Shown piece after piece: positions 61,941 to 64,000 of a stretch of DNA of 64,000 bases; position 1 is the first letter of the stretch; each line of letters begins with the position of its first letter. The stretch lies in NCBI GenBank assembly GCA_944325735.1, contig CALVBI010000003.1:1-64000 (forward strand), given 5' to 3'. Source of the stretch: Candidatus Gastranaerophilales bacterium (GTDB lineage: Bacteria; Cyanobacteriota; Vampirovibrionia; Gastranaerophilales; Gastranaerophilaceae). The notes beneath the pieces were generated by a model, which saw only the letters and a program-made list of their open reading frames with translations, ran no database searches and was not told where the DNA came from. Position numbers and translations under genes: made by a program.

Positions 61941-62996
61941 CTAAATTCTTACGACAAACCCACCGCCAATCAAGTGTTTGTCTTCAATATCATAAATAAC
62001 ACCCGACTGACCATTTGTTACAGAATTTACAGGTTCATAAAATTCAATATCTGCAAAATCATCAAAAAGCCTTACATGAGCCTTTTTATGTTCCATATTA
62101 TAACGAATTTTAACCCAAGCATCAAATTCTTTTTTCTCAATTGGGTATGTTAAATTCAAATTAGTTATTTTTAAATTTTTCTTATAATTATCTTCTTCCC
62201 TGCCGACATATACAATATTTTTTTCAGGATTTATATCAATCACATACAAAGGATAAGGAGCTGCAATCCCAATCCCCTTACGCTGTCCTATTGTATATTG
62301 GTAACAACCGTTATGCACTCCCCACTTTTTACCTGTCAAAATATCTATAAAATCACCTTTGTTTTCACCTAATTTTTCTGACAGGAATTTTTTTGTAGTC
62401 ATAGGCTTTTGAATAAAACAAATATCCTGACTTTCTTTTGAATCTTTTGGAGGTAAATCAAAATCCACTGCAATCTTTTTTACTTCAGACTTTTCATAAT
62501 GATATAAAGGAAATATTGTCTTAGATAACTGTTTTTGACCTAAACGATAAAGAAAATATAATTGATCCTTGTGTTCGTCTTTTGCTGGGTATAACTTATA
62601 AATACCGTCAACACATCTAATATCAGCATAATGACCTGTTGCAAATACATCTGCTTTTAACTCATTAATTGCATAATCGAAAAGCACACCCCATTTAATA
62701 AACTGATTACATACAATACATGGATTAGGTGTTTTCCCTGATTTATAAGCATCTACAAAATAATCAATTATTTTTTCTTTGAACAAAGAAACAGCATCAA
62801 ATACATGCAAATCAATTCCAAGTTTGTCTGCTACACGTTTTGCATTTTTTACAACAATATCTGATGCCTCAGAATCTATCATTCGGCCCGTTAGACCTAC
62901 AACCTCATATCCTTGTTTTTGAAGCAAAAGAGCTGTGACAGAACTATCAACACCACCACTCATTGCAACAACAGCTTTTTTAGACATACTTTCCAT
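61941..62996 (-). CDS. mnmA: tRNA-specific 2-thiouridylase MnmA
   Basis: Adds sulfur at U34 of Lys, Glu and Gln tRNAs. P-loop VVAMSGGVDSSVTALLLQKQ (about 8-27), catalytic Cys in TPNPCIVCNQFIKWG, second Cys in SKESQDICFIQKPM, and GCYQYTIGQRKGIGIAAPYP. 351 residues, normal. The ATG at 62996 lacks a ribosome site but lies six bases after TAAAAT, supporting this start and a leaderless mRNA; an ATG at 62987 is the alternative. It is divergent from glmU. Confidence 0.96.
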   Translation of the reverse strand: MESMSKKAVVAMSGGVDSSVTALLLQKQGYEVVGLTGRMIDSEASDIVVKNAKRVADKLGIDLHVFDAVSLFKEKIIDYFVDAYKSGKTPNPCIVCNQFIKWGVLFDYAINELKADVFATGHYADIRCVDGIYKLYPAKDEHKDQLYFLYRLGQKQLSKTIFPLYHYEKSEVKKIAVDFDLPPKDSKESQDICFIQKPMTTKKFLSEKLGENKGDFIDILTGKKWGVHNGCYQYTIGQRKGIGIAAPYPLYVIDINPEKNIVYVGREEDNYKKNLKITNLNLTYPIEKKEFDAWVKIRYNMEHKKAHVRLFDDFADIEFYEPVNSVTNGQSGVIYDIEDKHLIGGGFVVRI

Positions 62997-63002
62997 ATCA
63001 AA

Positions 63003-63008
63003 ATTTTA
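63003..63008 (-). promoter_or_regulatory. -10 box of mnmA, leaderless geometry
   Basis: Minus strand TAAAAT, six bases, ATG of mnmA; weak -35. It lies beside the divergent glmU promoter. Confidence 0.5.
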
Positions 63009-63017
63009 ACATAAAAA

Positions 63018-63046
63018 TTGACTTGATAGTATTCGGATAGTAAAAT
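63018..63046 (+). promoter_or_regulatory. Promoter of glmU
   Basis: TTGACT (63018-63023), 17-base spacer, TAAAAT (63041-63046). A leader of about 17 bases with AAGGAGA follows, so this gene uses a normal ribosome site. Confidence 0.8.
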
Positions 63047-63070
63047 TATCATATTAATAAGGAGAGTTTT

Positions 63071-64000
63071 ATGGAAATTAAATCAGTAATATTAGCTGCC
63101 GGCAAAGGCACAAGAATGAAATCAAATACCCCAAAAGTTTTACATAAAATATTTGAAAAACCTTTACTTGGATATGTATTAGATAATGTAAAAAATATAG
63201 TAAATGAATCTTTTGTAATAGTAGGACATCATGCAGAAGAAGTTACAGAATATGTAGAAAAGAATTACAAAACAGCTAAAACTGTTTTGCAATCACCTCA
63301 ATTAGGAACAGGTCATGCAGTATCAATGGTATGTCCTGCATTAGAAAACTTTGAAGGGCAAGTAATTATACTATGCGGGGATACTCCATTAATTACAGAA
63401 GATACATTGAAAAAATTTGTAGAATACCATAACTCTAACAATTCAGATTTAACCGTAATGAGTACTATTTTTGAAAACCCTACTAATTACGGAAGAATTA
63501 TAAGAGAAGCAGATAATTCTCTAAAATGTATAGTTGAAGAAAAAGATGCAACACCTGATCAAAAAGCTGTAAAAGAAGTTAATGCAGGAATCTATTGTCT
63601 TAACTGGGGAAAAATTAAACCAGCTTTTTCTCAATTAACAAGTAATAACGCACAAGGTGAATATTATCTTACTGACATAATTGCTTGGGGTAAAAAGAAT
63701 AATCTTAATGTTAACGCATTTATCTTAGAAAACAGCGACGAAATTTACGGTATTAATTCTCGTTCAAACTTAGCTACTGCAACTAAAATAATGAATGACA
63801 GAAAATTAAATTCATTAATGGATAATGGTGTTACAATTGTAGATCCTGCATCTACTTGGATTTCAGAAGATACAGAAATCGGAGCCGATACAATAATTTA
63901 TCCGTCAACTTACATTGAGGGGAAAAATAAAATCGGGAAGAACTGCAAAATTGGACCTTGCGCACACCTAAGAGGTGATGTTGAAATCTCTGACAACTGC
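63071..64000 (+). CDS. glmU: Bifunctional GlmU, 5' part (runs off the window)
   Basis: N-acetylglucosamine-1-phosphate uridyltransferase/glucosamine-1-phosphate acetyltransferase, making UDP-GlcNAc for peptidoglycan and lipid A. Visible: VILAAGKGTRMKSNTPKVLH (nucleotide loop), QSPQLGTGHAVSMV, ILCGDTPLIT, NAGIYCLNWG, GEYYLTDIIAWG, then the start of the left-handed beta-helix (DTIIYPSTYIEGKNKIGKNC, IGPCAHLRGDVEIS). 310 codons are present with no stop at the window edge; the full family length is about 450. AAGGAG is properly placed before the ATG. Confidence 0.96.
   Translation, partial: MEIKSVILAAGKGTRMKSNTPKVLHKIFEKPLLGYVLDNVKNIVNESFVIVGHHAEEVTEYVEKNYKTAKTVLQSPQLGTGHAVSMVCPALENFEGQVIILCGDTPLITEDTLKKFVEYHNSNNSDLTVMSTIFENPTNYGRIIREADNSLKCIVEEKDATPDQKAVKEVNAGIYCLNWGKIKPAFSQLTSNNAQGEYYLTDIIAWGKKNNLNVNAFILENSDEIYGINSRSNLATATKIMNDRKLNSLMDNGVTIVDPASTWISEDTEIGADTIIYPSTYIEGKNKIGKNCKIGPCAHLRGDVEISDNC

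Noticed and set aside
1-64000. CRISPR arrays, rRNA genes, transposases, phage genes
   Set aside because: Looked for regularly spaced repeats, rRNA-like sequence and transposase or integrase motifs; none seen. The putative island at 45-48.5 kb has no integrase.

Overview
The window looks like a chromosome segment from a non-photosynthetic gut cyanobacterium of the Melainabacteria (Gastranaerophilales type). Reasons: the DNA is very AT-rich; the OmpR-type regulator at 48669-49418 reads like cyanobacterial RpaB over its whole length; two [FeFe]-hydrogenase maturases (HydE, HydG) point to fermentative anaerobic life; KdsB implies a Gram-negative envelope with Kdo; and there is a family of pseudopilin genes sharing one FTLAEVLITLG-type N-terminus. 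Lineage is an inference from family resemblance; no search was run.

Layout. 1-9.3 kb: tRNA-Phe, infC (apparently with an AUA start), a missed 50-residue gene, a TPR protein, dus, argS, mgtE, an LCP-family ligase and tRNA-Arg(CCG). 9.3-13.6 kb: hydE, tRNA-Arg(CCU), a YuiF-type transporter, thyX, pseudopilin 1, rpmE. 13.8-20.2 kb: CHASE2-GGDEF protein, exported protein, TPR protein, proS, pseudopilin 2. 20.3-30.6 kb: calpain-like protein, GtrA, GatD, TatD, TlyA, polA, clpX, clpP, tig. 30.7-37.2 kb: YqhD-like dehydrogenase, DedA, Ogt, and a LysR gene divergent from an acyltransferase and two alpha/beta hydrolases, with a near-ideal operator between them. 37.3-48.6 kb is the accessory part: a 2560-residue protein with two copies of a GHKL-ATPase-like plus zincin-like module, a frameshifted small gene, two paralogous beta-propeller lipoproteins, and a duplicated tRNA-His 3' end plus terminator on both sides of these genes. 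48.6-64 kb: RpaB, XRE regulator, kdsB, prmA, accA, accD, GNAT-like protein, matrixin, ybaB-recR, pseudopilin 3, an orphan peptide ABC ATPase, a zincin-like protein, smpB, a formyltransferase, hydG, mnmA, and the 5' part of glmU.

The main discovery candidate is the pseudopilin trio. In all three genes a tract of exactly ten G lies between a well-formed Shine-Dalgarno/ATG and the pilin methylation motif. In all three, G10 leaves the pilin out of frame and a single extra G (or a -1 slip in transcription or translation) restores it. This could be a phase-variable or slippage-decoded surface pilin system, or a shared homopolymer sequencing artefact; raw reads would decide.

Second, at least nine genes begin exactly six bases after a TATAAT/TAAAAT-like -10 box and have no Shine-Dalgarno, which predicts leaderless mRNAs. 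Third, an 18-bp sequence matching the cyanobacterial HLR1 (RpaB-binding) consensus overlaps the likely infC promoter.
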